64,000 nt of DNA from Sparassis latifolia (lineage: Eukaryota; Basidiomycota; Agaricomycetes; Polyporales; Sparassidaceae), in contig CM031559.1 of the NCBI GenBank assembly GCA_018466975.1, positions 2,852,001 to 2,916,000 of the forward strand. The letters are read 5' to 3'. Positions 1 to 11,226 of this stretch are shown here, piece after piece (positions within the stretch are counted from its first letter, which is position 1; every line of letters begins with the position of its first letter). Both the position numbers and the translations under genes were made by a program. The notes beneath the pieces were generated by a model. The model worked only from the letters and a program-made list of their open reading frames with translations. It was not told the DNA's origin and did not search any database.

Positions 1-278
1 GATGGTACCTTCAGAAGTAAATCCTCCTCTGGCGTATTCAGTGAGTATGACCTCCCCCCGCCCACAAACTTACGCAATGAAAATGCGCTTGAAGAAGCGG
101 GCGAACAACGAGACCTGCCATACAAGGAAACGCACCCACTCAGACCACGCCCAGACGCCGGCGCCAATAGTGCGTGAGTGCGGCACACAACCACGACGCC
201 TATTCCAACAACGACAGTGATACCTATCTCGACACATATAATCAGACTCCTCACGGGCCCGACACCGGCTTTACAACG
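1..278. other. left edge, no gene assigned
   Basis: This is the 5' flank of the prenylcysteine oxidase-like gene. A short plus-strand reading frame begins at base 2 and runs across it, but it matches no family I recognise and contains a plausible intron donor near base 40. It could be the tail of a gene lying outside the window. Confidence 0.3.
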
Positions 279-2727
279 ATGCACACATTCCTTCTTCTGC
301 TCCCGCTGATCACCGCGACACACGCCTTCCAGATCCCCTTCTTCTCCCGTCACCAGGCGCCGCTCTCTCCTGCACAGGTCACACAACCCGCGGAGCCGCC
401 GAACAAGATCGCGGTTATCGGAGCGGGCGCGGGCGGGTCGTCTGCGGCGTTCTGGATCGCGAAGGCGCGCGAGCGGTTCGGGCTCGACGTCGAGGTGGAC
501 GTGTACGAGCGGAGCGGGTATATCGGCGGACGTGCGTAATTCCCTCCGGAACGTGGGATGTAATGTGTGCGATTGCGGTGGCTGACGGGTGCGTGCGCGT
601 ACAGGGAGCACGGTGGTGCACCCGTATGGGGACGCGGCATACGAGCCGGTGGAGCTCGGCGCGTCCATCTTCGTGGGTGCGAACAAGATCCTCTGGCGGG
701 CGACGGACGAGTTCGGGCTCGAGCGCATCGACTTTGGTGACGACGACGACGGGGTGATGGGTATCTGGGACGGCGGGGAGTTCGTCGTCGAGGTGCGTTG
801 GCGCTTCCCCCTCGATTGCTTGTTCGCAGAGTCCTCTCAACGCTGCGCTCTAGAACGGCGGAGGCTTCTTCGGCGGGTGGTGGAACACCCTGAAGGCGCT
901 CTGGCGGTATGGCTACCACGCACCGCGGAAAACGCAAGCTCTGTGCGTAGCTCTTTCGTTTGTGTTGACAGCACACTGAGTTGGTGTGCAGTGTACGATC
1001 GATGGTGTCGGACATGCTCACGCTGTACGCACCGGGCACGCCGGGCTTCCCCAACATGACCGCGCTGGCAGACACGCTCGGATGGGCGGGCGTCATCGCG
1101 CAGACGACGACGGAGTACTTTGACCTGCAGGGCGTGGACCGCCGGTGGACGCGGGAGGTGATCGACGCCGTCACGCGCGTCAACTACGGGCAGGTGCGCA
1201 CATCGCCGTTCCGCTCCGCGCGCGCGCTCTGTGCCCCCGCTGATCGTGACGCAGAACGCACACAGGATCCACGCGCTGGAGGGGATGGCGTCCCTCGCGG
1301 CGACGGGCGCGACGAGCGTCAAGGGCGGGAACTTCCAGCTCTTCGAGCACTTCCTCGCGCGGAGCAACGCGTCCGTGCACCTGAACACCTCCGTGCGTCC
1401 TCCCTTCCCCTCTTTCCTCCCCGCTTCGTTGCCACTCACCCAGCGCCAGGTGACGAGCCTCGTGCCGACGAAGCACGGCTGGGTGCTCACCAGCAGCAGC
1501 AGCAGCAGCAACTCAGACGCAAGCACGGCGCAGACGCAGACGCAGACATACCGCGGCGTCGTGCTCGCCGCGCCGTTCCACACGAGCGCGCTCGCGCTCC
1601 CGGAGGCGGTGGCCGCGCTCGTGCCGCCGCAGCCGTACGTGCACCTGCACGTCACGCTGCTGAGCACGCGCACGCCGCGCCCGTCGGCGGCGTACTTTGG
1701 GGTCGCGCGCCCGCCGACGGAGGTGCTCACGACGAGCGCGGGGGCGGAGCGCGGGGGCCGCGCGCCCGAGTTCAACTCGCTGACGTACCACGGGCGCGTG
1801 CGGCGGCGCGACGGGGAGGAGGCGGTGCCGGAGGAGTGGGTGGTCAAGATATTCTCTCGGGAGCGCGTGGGGGACGCGTGGCTGGAGGGCGTGTTTGGGG
1901 ATGTGGGGTGGGTGCTGCGGAAGGAGGTGCGTTTGGCGTGGGGGTGGTGTTGGGTTGCAAGGGCGCGGTCGCTGATGGTTTTTTCTTTTTTTTTTTTTGG
2001 TGCAGTGGGATGCGTACCCGGTGCTGCGGCCGACGGCGAGGTTCCCGCCGATTAGGCTTGCGAAGGGGCTGTACTACGTGAACGCGTTCGAGCCGTGCGT
2101 GTATTTTTTTTTTTGGTCGTGTCTCTCTTCCGGTGTTGGTTGCTGTTCCCCGGTGGTCGTGTTGTTTCTTTCCCCCCTTGGCGATGTGTGGGTTTTGCTC
2201 CACCTCTGCACGCATGGCGCTCTGACCGCTTCTCAAACTTGGTTTTTTACACCTGGTGACGAGTATCGCACACCCATTCTTGCTGCTATTTTAGATGCGC
2301 ACGCCTCGCGACAGCTCCTCCCCCTGGAGAGCCTGGTGTGTAATTTCTTGCCCTCGTCGCGCGCGCGTCCCTTCGTGCCTTTCGCTCCACATCGCCGCGA
2401 GAACTCTTCCTTTCTCTCGCACTTTGCGGAGGAGCGCGTCTCGCGATCGCGGCCGCGCGCCCCACCCCCTTCTTGCGTTCTCCTTCTCGTTCCGTGCCCC
2501 GGTGGATTGTACGCTTGACGCTGACACGCTGCACGCGCAGGTTCATCTCGACGATGGAGACGGCGGCGCTCGCGGCGCGCAACGCGGTGGGGCTGCTGCT
2601 GGAGGAGGAGTTTGGCGCGGGGGTGTGTCCCGCGCGTGCTCCCGTTGGCGAGGGCGAGGAGGGCGAGGAGGGGGAGGAGGGCGAGGAGGGCGAAAAGAAG
2701 GGGTTCGTGTTTGGGTTTGATTGTTGA
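279..2727 (+). CDS. prenylcysteine oxidase-like FAD protein
   Basis: This is a secreted or vacuolar flavoprotein of the prenylcysteine oxidase/lyase family, which cleaves the thioether of prenylcysteine released when prenylated proteins are degraded. The chosen ATG starts a hydrophobic signal peptide ([17 protein letters not shown]). An FAD-binding dinucleotide fold with [14 protein letters not shown] follows at about residue 45. Later exons carry [17 protein letters not shown], the central prenylcysteine lyase region, and the family C-terminal block [17 protein letters not shown] read about eight exons: 279-531, 605-792, 854 onward, and so on. The last intron (2095-2540) is 446 nt, much longer than the 50-70 nt usual here; joining GAGCC to GTTCATC restores the EPFISTMET block. 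The C-terminus has a Gly/Glu repeat (about 2650-2695), and a CAG run near 1490 encodes polyserine. The family call is firm; substrate is inferred from the family. Confidence 0.85.
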
Positions 2728-3449
2728 GGAGCGGGAGTGGGATGCGTTTTATTTCGCGGTGTGCAGTCGATATCGTATATAGACTATAGTGTGCTTTTGA
2801 GTTTTCGCTGGGGTGCGCCTGGTGTGGTTTATGGGGACGAGCCCGGGCGGCACTTGGGTTTTCAGCGGGGTGCTTCGAACGAGCGCTTTTGAACCCGGAG
2901 GTATATACGTTGCTCTCTGGACTGGATGCCAAGGGGTGCGGCCGGTGATTTGCGAGGCAGTTGATCAGCAGGGTCGTATACTGCCTGCGTCGTTCTCACC
3001 GCGGACTCGCACGACTGGTATATAACATATAGATACACATGTGCCAGCTGCTGCACGTCCGCGTCCGAATCTGACAGCGCTCACGTCGGTTGGGAATCGC
3101 AGTCCGATGACGATACCAGTGATGGCACGGCCGGTCCCGGCGTGCAGCAGCGTTCGGGGGGTAAGCTTGAGGAGAGCGGAGAATGGGACAGGCGTGCGCC
3201 GCTGTCCACGGGTATATACATCCACGCCTCTGAATTACGCGCACGTACGATAATACACATCCGAGGCCGAGCCTGTTCACAGGCGGGCACGCGTCGTCCC
3301 TACGCCCCCGCACTCCGTCCGCCGGGGACGACAGTATCCCGCCCTCTTCCTCCACGCGGGCCTCCACCCAACCCAAGATCCTCGCTCCGAACCAAGAACG
3401 CCACTCTGACCCCTACGCTGTATCGTCCGTCCTCCGTCCGCTGTCGCGG
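2728..3449. other. intergenic, convergent gene ends
   Basis: This segment lies between the 3' ends of the prenylcysteine oxidase-like gene (+) and the serine palmitoyltransferase small subunit gene (-). I see no reading frame with family resemblance and no repeat. Confidence 0.5.
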
Positions 3450-3996
3450 CTATAGCTCGCTGACGGCTGCGGGGGCGACGCTGGCGTTCCAGTCGGCGAC
3501 GAAGCCGGCGACGGCGCCCCAGGCGGAGGCGAGGCGGGGGTCGGGCTCGGCGCCGAGGAGGTAGTAGGCGGCGCGGGCGCGGAGGTAGGTGAGGTGGGCG
3601 GGGAGGTAGGCGTACGCTGCGAGGAGGACGAAGAGGAGGGTGGCGTAGGAGATGAGGACTGTGTGGGTGTCAGCGGGTGGAGGCGCCAGAAAAGGAAAAA
3701 AGAAAAGGGCGAAGGTAAAGTGAAGGAGGGAGAGAGAAGGGAGGAGACTGACGGACGAGGACCTTCTCCCAGGGCTGGATCATGGAGAGGGCAAAGGTGG
3801 TCTCGAACCAGAGGCGGCGGCGCCAGAGGAAGGCGGCTGCGGGGGAGCGCGGGGGGCGGTAGGGGAGGCGGAGGCCGAAGAGGACGGCGAGCGTCGAGGG
3901 CTCGTGCTTCCACTCTGCGGCGCTGGTGGGGGACGGGACGGGCGCGGCGGTGAAGACGGGCGGGGGCCGGGCGAGCGGGCGGGCGAGCGCGGACAT
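3450..3996 (-). CDS. serine palmitoyltransferase small subunit-like protein
   Basis: This small membrane protein resembles the activating small subunit of serine palmitoyltransferase (ssSPT; SPTSSA/SPTSSB in animals), which stimulates the first step of sphingolipid synthesis in the ER. The diagnostic part is an aromatic/basic stretch followed by TTFALSMIQPWEKVLV, matching the animal consensus around LEPWE. After that comes a transmembrane helix (ISYATLLFVLLAAYAYL) and a PAH motif equivalent to MPQH. There are two exons: 3753-3996 and 3450-3658, with a 94-nt intron. The phase-1 donor GTCAGT (minus strand) is needed to keep frame into the membrane helix. The N-terminal extension is proline-rich, which is long for this family. 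The frame stays open upstream to 4359, so the start is uncertain. I chose the ATG at 3996 because it precedes the first family-like sequence. Confidence 0.65.
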
Positions 3997-5184
3997 GCTG
4001 GCGGGCGCCGGGGGGCTGATGACGCGGGTGAACAGGCGGCGGGGGTCAGTGCGGCGCTGCGACGTGCTGGCTGGAGGGACGTGGTGGATATGGAGTGCGA
4101 GGGAGGGTGCCCCGTTTTGAGGCTTGTGCTGGCTTTTGATGTGGGGCAGATCGTGCGCCCGCCAATGGGGGAAGTCTGCACCTCGCTGGCAACGCAACAC
4201 GCGTGCCATGCCGCGGCCGGCCCCGGCATCACGGCCGCTTCCTCCGTCCTTGGCGCACCCGGCCTCGACGCAGATGCGCCGGAGCGCCCGTGTGGGACGC
4301 TGTACGCTCTGACACCGCTCACCGTGCTGACCCCGCCACATCATCGTCATCGTCATCACTAGTGTCCTCTCCGCCTCCGGACTACTTCAGGCTGGGCTCG
4401 AGGTGCCATCCCGGATCCTACTTCCAGATCAGGCTTCTCGCATTCCGCCAAGCCGACCCTCGCCCACCCCAAGTACTCTTCGAGCTTCAAGCTCAAGCTT
4501 CAACACTCCACTACGCGTCCTCCCACCGTCCCACGCATGATCACTCCAAACGGAAATGCAGACTTGCGAGTTCGCTCCGCATTCGCGTTCGCGTCGCGAC
4601 CCGTTGGCTCCGCTCTACAAGCCTGCTTCCCCACCTTCCGTCGTTTCCACGGTCCTAACTTACTCTGCTGCGGCTGCGGCTGCGGAGCGTGCTCTCCGCT
4701 CTCCCACCGCCCACCAAGTACTATGATATCCGACGGTCGGCAGAGGTCACGCACAATGGACGCACAGCACAAAAATATCCCCAAGTCCTTGTTTCGCAAA
4801 ATCCCTCAAGGAGGAGCACTTGGGTACATTCAATTTGTCTTCACCTAAATACAAGGTCAGCCGGTGCACTTGTACAGCTTCTCAGTTGATAATGTGCGCT
4901 CCGCAGTTAGATCCCCGCTGAGCGCGTCGACTCTTTGCCCCTTGCCTCGGGCTGGTTTGCTCTCCTCAGGTCCCCCAGCTCCGATGTCTCTGCGCTCTCG
5001 GACTCAGCTCATACGCCGATATTAGACTTTGATATCAGCAAGATATCTCTGCGACACCGGCGGACATAGCGCGCGGTGACTATTCTCGGATATCAACGCT
5101 ATATTGAAGACGTCCGTCCGACATCCGGATAGGCTCCGGCGGCGTACTCGGTGTACGTCCATGTTCGGCGCGCGCGCCGACGAC

Positions 5185-5440
5185 CCTGCCCTCGTTACCC
5201 CCCCCGTGCGCAGCTGCGATCTGCAAGCCGCCTCCGCCGCAGCGCGCGAGTTCTTAAATATAGGTCCCCGGGCGACGCGTGCCTGCCCGTGCGATATGCA
5301 CGTCGTTGTTATTCGCGTGTCGGCCCCCCGCCTATTCGGCGCGCGACCCGGGTCGTCCGAGCTCGGTTCCGCCACCCAGCACGCAATGAGCGAGCGGGGG
5401 ATCGACACGTGGACTCCCCTCCCTGGTGCTGCACGCCGTA
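5185..5440 (+). repeat. diverged dispersed repeat, copy 1
   Basis: This copy shares a colinear series of blocks with 7220-7550. Shared blocks are a GTGCGCAGCTG..ATCTGC segment, GGTCCCCGGG, GTGCCTGCCCGTGCGATATG, a CGTCCGA.CTCGGTTCCGCC segment, and a GGGGATCG.CACGTGGAC segment. The other copy has extra sequence between blocks. It looks like two decayed copies of one element or a duplicated noncoding segment. Confidence 0.6.
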
Positions 5441-7219
5441 CCCGTTCGGTGCTCGCCGCGTGCTCGGTGGAGGGACTGCCCGCACCTCCGCGCGAGAAAG
5501 CGCACGCAGGTTGGAATTTGGGTCCGACCGCGTCTCCAGGGTGCGAGGGGATCAGTCCGCCCCCCGTCCTCGCCCGCGGTTTTGAATTTGAAAGAGGTGT
5601 GTGTGCGGCAGGCGTGTGCCGGTGTGGGGTGGCGGGGCGGAGGGCTTGTTCGTCGTCGTCCTTTTTTTCGCGTTTGGGAGGGACGGAGTCGCTTCGGTCG
5701 CCGGATGCGGATATCGATTGGGGGCGCGGAATGTATTATTGGGTTGGTCTACGGCTGCGTTCTGGTCGATATTTGCGGACAGCCGGCGGCGGTCGGTTCG
5801 GGTGTGCTCGCTTCTTTGGGTGGGCGTCGGGCCTGGCGTCGACGGACGATCCTTACCATCGTGTTGTGGGTCTGCCGTGATGGGAGTGGCGTCTTCGTGG
5901 AGGACTCTGGATCCTCGGTCTGTCGTGGGTGAATTCTGGAGTGACCGCGGTGGACGGCCGTGGGTCCTCTGCAATGTGCAGTGTGCTGCGTCGAAACTCG
6001 ACGGATGGGACTGGCGAACCCGTTCTCTCGAGGAGCGGTCGGGACTGGGTGTATAGGCTGTATAGACTCCAGCCGAGCCTGGGGGTGCGTATATTTCGTT
6101 TTGGGTCGAGTCGGGCCGTGTGCTGATCGGCATGTTTATGCGGGCTGTAGGGCGTCGAGTCGCAGTGTGCGCAAGCGCCCTGGGGTCGGCGGCAAAGCCG
6201 CGCCGTCGCCTTTCGAGCTCGCCACGGGACGAAGTAACGCTTCCCGAGTTCGCCATACTGGACGATCCGATATCGGTATGGGGGGGGCGCTCTGAACTCG
6301 GTCGGGCGGCTGCAGGTCCTCTGCCGGTGTGCGGTGTCTGTGCAGTTCGTCTATCCTTCGCGTGTGCGCGCACGTCCCCTGCGACACTGGTGGCGAGAGG
6401 TGTTTTTTCGGTCGTTTCGCTGCCGCTCCTCGCGTTCGTGGGGCCGTGTTCGGCCCGTCCTGTAGAAGTCGAACCTGTATTCAGTACGCGTTCGTCCTCT
6501 TGAGGAACGGCCGGACTGGGTTTTCCGCCGCGGGGTGCGTGTAGTTTATATATTTATTTTTGGATCGAAGACCGGGCTGTGGGTGTCGTCCGGTCGCTGC
6601 GCGGATTGGTTGGGGTTGTTTGTCGTCGGATTTTGCGATGGGTTTGAGGGGTTGACGCTGGATGCTCTGCTCGAATGGATCGTGTTTTGCCGTGGTTCGA
6701 AGTTGTAGCCGGTTTGCTGGTCTTCCTTCCTTTTATTTTATTTTACTTGTGCGCCTTCCTTCGTGTGCACAGGTGTGACGTGGCGTGGCGCGGACGATAA
6801 AGTTGGTATTTTTTCGTTGTGAGGGGCGGCTTTTTGTCTTTGGAGATGGTCAAGTTTCGTGGGTCGTATATCCGAGATGAACGCTAGCTTAGGCCCTCGA
6901 GCATCACTGGTGGTGGTCCGACAGGCACAGAGCCGAGGTGAGTGTGGACCACCTTCCGGAGCTCAGCACCGTATTGACACGCTCCCCATCGGTGAAGCCT
7001 ACGACTTCCCCGAGTTTATTCATTCCACATGACACCAGGATTAGTACGCGATCACCCGCGAACGCGGAGGAGTATCAACACCAAGTACAGGCCAGAAAAT
7101 TCTACCGTCTATTAGAGAGGAAAGACCGTCTTCCGCTACCTAGAGGCTGTATCTATGCGCCTACTTCTACCATACGTGTCCGCTCTCCCACCGCGCACCA
7201 TCGCTTCATGCCTCATTGG

Positions 7220-7550
7220 ATATTCATAGTTCGCGCCCTCGTTATCCCGTGCGCAGCTGGGATCTGCGAGCACGAGCACGTCACAGGCACCTCTTTCGTG
7301 CTCTACCTGCTCCGCAGCGCGACGCGCGACTGCGCCTCGCGCGATCGTCTTATTGGTCCCCGGGTGACAGGTGAGCCCTGTTTGCTGTGCCTGCCCGTGC
7401 GATATGTTCATTCTCGTTCACGCGTCGACCTTCGCTCGTAGCCGCGGCCTGGATCGTCCGAACTCGGTTCCGCCGCTCAGTATCCAGTATTCAGCGGGCG
7501 AGGTGGGGATCGGCACGTGGACGCCCCCCCTCCTTACCGGTGGTGCCGGT
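7220..7550 (+). repeat. diverged dispersed repeat, copy 2
   Basis: This is the direct-orientation counterpart of 5185-5440, about 2 kb away, with the same blocks in the same order and about 70-80 extra bases. I found no terminal inverted repeat or target-site duplication, so the element class is unknown. Confidence 0.6.
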
Positions 7551-8352
7551 CGCTAACTCTGGCCCAAGCTGAGTCGATGTGAGTGTGCTGCGCGGAGGGT
7601 GATTGGGGTTGCAAGGCGATATGTCGTTCTGGTCAAAAAGCACACCGCTTTCAACGAGTTTACCGTTGCTGGCCAGCGATGACGTCGCGAATCCTGACCT
7701 GCCTCGGACCCATACTGTGCAAATTCTTTCGCAGATGATGACCGTTCAATATCATGCAGATGTGCACGCCTTTCAATGGCGGTAGTTCTCATGCAACCTC
7801 ATTCTATAGATGTAGAAAATAGTACGTATGCTATGTTTCGGTGGCTGTGCATCTGACTCGGTTTCTGCATCTTCCAAGTAACATGGAACTTTCCAGATAC
7901 AAGATGCTCGCCTGCATTGCTCTGACAACCGTCGATGGCTGGGAAACTGATGCTTCTTCTATGACACCATCTTCTTTGGAATTCGCTGATCGTGCTTTGC
8001 ATATCAGCGTTGGTGCAGTCGGCAACTTTCCAGTGGCCTGGCTTCTTCATTTCCTGGTTTCAGCTTTGTCTCCAACGTAGACCTCTGATTATCCGCAATT
8101 ATACGCGGCCACGTGTAAGTCATGATACACCTTTACTTACCTAACAGTTGCAAGGAAGTTTCAAAGGTCAAATCGTCGAGGGGCATGATCGTTGCATATG
8201 GTAGCCTCACACCAATACTTTTTTAGATGGGCCCATCGCCTGGATGCTGTGAAGTCAGATAACATCAACACGAGAAGTTACGATCTAGTACAGGAATTTC
8301 GAACGGAGATATTATAAGAGCTGTTTGAAAGACCTCTTACCCGTTTGTCCCA

Positions 8353-10099
8353 ATGTCGGCATCGACCTCCAACCAGGACATTATTCTTGATGTATCCCAG
8401 GGGTTGGTGGCTCTGCTATATTTGCTTTAACTGAAATATCGAAACATTGCCAGAATCGTGGACACTTACTGCCTGGCAGCGGCTGCCGGTGAGTGCTCAT
8501 TGAAGTATACATATTCGTTGAGGCTGCTGATAATCACAGTACTCATATTATATGACCGCATTGTCACCTTTTCCCAAGAGGTGCAGTTCATTTGGGGCAG
8601 TAAGATAACGGCATCTACATTACTCTTCCACATGAGTCGGTTTTTTGGCCTTGGATATGCACTCGCAACCCTGCTGTTCTTGCCGTACTGGGACTGCACT
8701 ACTGTGGGTTCCCGCCCCGCTTGTCCGCAATTATTTCTCACATGCTCTCACCATTAAAGCCTATTAAAAGGTCCCAATTCCTGTAAGAGTAGATGGTGAA
8801 ATCTGACACGAGCACTGTTACAGATGGGAATCTATGTATTATTTTTGGTCAGGTTTCTTCTATCTGATGTCCCTAGTATGGGCAGGTATAGCCGGTCCTT
8901 AAGTCGCATGCACTGACATCCACCCGTACGCGGTTGAGCGCGTATTCAACGCCTCGGCTTGCCTCGACTAACTAATATCCTTAGGTTAACATGGTTGATT
9001 TGGCACACTTCTAGCGTTCTCGGCTCTCCGAGTGTATGCCCTTTGCCACAACTGGAGACTTGCCCTGTTTGTGCTCGTATTGTGCTTGGTTCCTATTGCA
9101 ATAAATCTGGTATATATCGATGGCCATTCTCTTGAAATTAGTGCTGATGGCTCAGTGCAGGTTCTTGAAATCAGCATTGTGCTGGGGTCTTCTTCGGCTG
9201 TCACTAAATGCGAAGTTAAGAGTGCACTATCTCCGGAAACTTCTGACAAGTTAGTAGGCCACTACCTCATATTTCTTTGCATTTGGCTCACAGCACAGGC
9301 AGATGTACGTGATCTTGCGAGGTGCCTCGACTTCTGACGAGACGACCACCCCGAACTGCAGTTTTCATCTTGAACCGCGCCTGTCTCATCGTTGCGGATG
9401 CCATAGCATTATCTGTCACTTGGATTCAGACCTACAAGCTTCAGAGAAGCGCGGATCAGATCGGTATGAAGACACCGCTGGCTTCTCTTCTTCTTCGCGA
9501 TGGTAAGTGCTCGGGTTGTATACGTATCCGTATGTTTCTGACGTCCGCTGTTTCCAGGCACTGTTTACTTCGGGTGTGTATTACACATCTCTCGTGCGAC
9601 TGTTCATGCTGACGTACCACGTAGTTCATTGGTCGTCCTGAATGCTGCGGACTTGACGTGCTGTTTCGTCGCCGTGCGTTCTGCTTCCTTCCCCGTGTGC
9701 CGCCAGCATATGCTCCCTTTGTAATTGTACAGACAGAGATCGACATCCCGTACTTCACCATCGCGTGAGTCAACCAGCGGGTCATCTCCGTATACTTCTG
9801 ATGCAAATTTCTACCCGAGCAGACTCAGCAACATCATCATCTCTCGGTTTTTGCTGAACCTTCGCAAGGTCAATCATGACAATGAGAACGGTATGAACGG
9901 CACTCGGCCGTCACTCGTCCTTTCTTGTCGGTCCGAGATTCGATTCGCCCCCAGCTTCGTCGGGAGCATGCGAGCATCCTTGAACTTTGGCTCTTTTGAC
10001 GATACAGAGCCGGCTGCCGATGAGGAGAAAGCTGGAGTGGTGGATCCAGGCGGAGACCTTGCAGGCGACCTTGACATCGTAGGGATGCCGCGAGCTTGA
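8353..10099 (+). CDS. DUF6533-type multi-pass membrane protein
   Basis: This is an integral membrane protein of the basidiomycete family bearing the DUF6533 N-terminal domain; function is unknown, though receptor-like roles are often guessed. Exon 1 (MSASTSNQD) joins short exons to give VLILYDRIVTFSQEVQFIWG, the DUF6533 signature with YD and E..Y/F.W. Next comes HMSRFFGLGYALATLLF. Later exons add FSALRVYALCHNWRLALFV, a helix PIAINLVY, ILNRACLIVADAIALSVTW, and MKTPLASLLLRDGTVYF, a typical late motif of the family. The cytosolic tail is charged and ends EPAADEEKAGVVDPGG...GMPRA. I count about ten exons with introns near 50 nt. The exon around 8820 and the segment between 9250 and 9360 are the least certain. 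It resembles the two membrane genes at 44-51 kb in architecture but belongs to a distinct subfamily. Confidence 0.75.
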
Positions 10100-10662
10100 C
10101 CCTTCAATTACAGCATTTGCAACGAGACATAGCCAGCATTTGTGTGCATGATGTTTATAAGTACGTGGAGTATACAGATAGATGCATTCGGGCATTTTCG
10201 TTTCGGCTGGTACTGATCGCCAACATTGCAGAGGATTCGGAGACCCTTGGCGTGTGCTGTGAGCGTCGAAGTCATCATCTTCGAGCATGGACAAACCAAC
10301 CCGCACCCCGTAGGCGATCACCTTCAGAACACCCTCTGATAGGTAGTCTGTCATCAAGTTTCTGAATGCGATCGGGCATGTACAACCGCTCTTCTCGGAA
10401 GACAGTGCTCAACGGGTGAGCCGACATTGGTGTCTCCATTCTTCGATCGTCGTGGATCTGTCAGTGTCAGTCATCAATATTGCAGTAGTGTGCAGTAGGT
10501 AGGTAGGTGGTGGTGTCCACAGAGTAGCCTGGTCACGAGTAAGTATCACCGAAGAACGTCTAATTAATGGAGAAAACCAACTTTACAATTGGCACATGCA
10601 AATTTCATGAAACTAGGAAGATGTGTCCGCCAGTCGCCAGCTAATTTTTCAGGGACGTTCGG
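10100..10662. other. intergenic, nothing recognised
   Basis: This segment is downstream of the DUF6533 gene. It has a short GTAGGTAGGTAGGTGG microrepeat near 10495 and no frame resembling a known family. Confidence 0.4.
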
Positions 10663-11112
10663 TTGGAAGTCACGGTCAAATTTATCTCTTTGGACGTCTT
10701 GGAATTTAAGCATTTTGGCCGTCAAAGTCGTCGCACGGACGATCCTCTTGGAAGCAGCCCGTCAGTGAGTCTGGAGGATTTTCTCCACAAGTTCTCAATT
10801 GCTCACCGACACGGTGAGCCAGTAAATGTGGCTGCGCAAATGCTCTTCGATGGGATGGGCCTGGGCAAGTCTTGCCACAATGCCGGGTTTGCCGTAGGCA
10901 TGATATGCACGGTCGGATCGCGTATACCTGTGTACACTGCTCACTACACCGTCCGGAAGATTGACTTTGCGTACAAGGTGCACGCAGTGCCGAGTTCCCA
11001 TGGCGGTGCAGATTCGTTTTCTCGGGAGATCACACGTAGGCATCTGAAGGAGCTGGGACTGCCAAGGCATCGGGTTGACGGATGCAAAATAAGAGAAACA
11101 TACATAAAGTGA
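10663..11112 (+). CDS. hypothetical 149-codon reading frame
   Basis: This is an uninterrupted plus-strand frame ending just before the 3' end of the minus-strand hypothetical gene. Around residue 65 it contains MLFDGMGLGKSCHNAGF, which superficially resembles the Walker A region of SNF2-like helicases (DDMGLGKT) but lacks the rest of that domain. I do not recognise the remainder. It could be a fragment of a helicase-like gene or a chance frame; coding status is doubtful. Confidence 0.2.
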   Translation: MEVTVKFISLDVLEFKHFGRQSRRTDDPLGSSPSVSLEDFLHKFSIAHRHGEPVNVAAQMLFDGMGLGKSCHNAGFAVGMICTVGSRIPVYTAHYTVRKIDFAYKVHAVPSSHGGADSFSREITRRHLKELGLPRHRVDGCKIRETYIK

Positions 11113-11226
11113 TGATCGTCAAGTAAAAGTCAAAGTCGAGAATGTGTTTATCCAAGTTCAGGCAAACACACCTTCCAGCGCGAACTCCGAAAACTGCAAG
11201 TACTTATTCCTACGGTCCAACTGATC

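Larger units (their letters stand above)
3997..8352. other. long GC-rich gene-poor stretch with a diverged repeat
   Basis: Open frames of up to about 270 codons occur on both strands between 5.1 and 6.5 kb. They overlap each other, have skewed composition and match no family, so they look like chance frames in GC-rich DNA. The only structure I can support is a diverged repeat pair, entered separately. Between 6.55 and 6.9 kb the plus strand becomes T-rich, and 7.6-8.35 kb is ordinary AT/GC sequence with no recognisable gene. Confidence 0.45.

Noticed and set aside
5104..5880. 258-codon plus-strand frame
   Set aside because: It lies in GC-rich DNA with other long frames overlapping on both strands, shows no family motif, and covers one copy of a noncoding repeat.
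5552..6373. 273-codon minus-strand frame rich in Arg, Ser and Thr
   Set aside because: Composition is that of a chance frame opposite GC-rich sequence, with no recognisable domain and plus frames of similar length overlapping.
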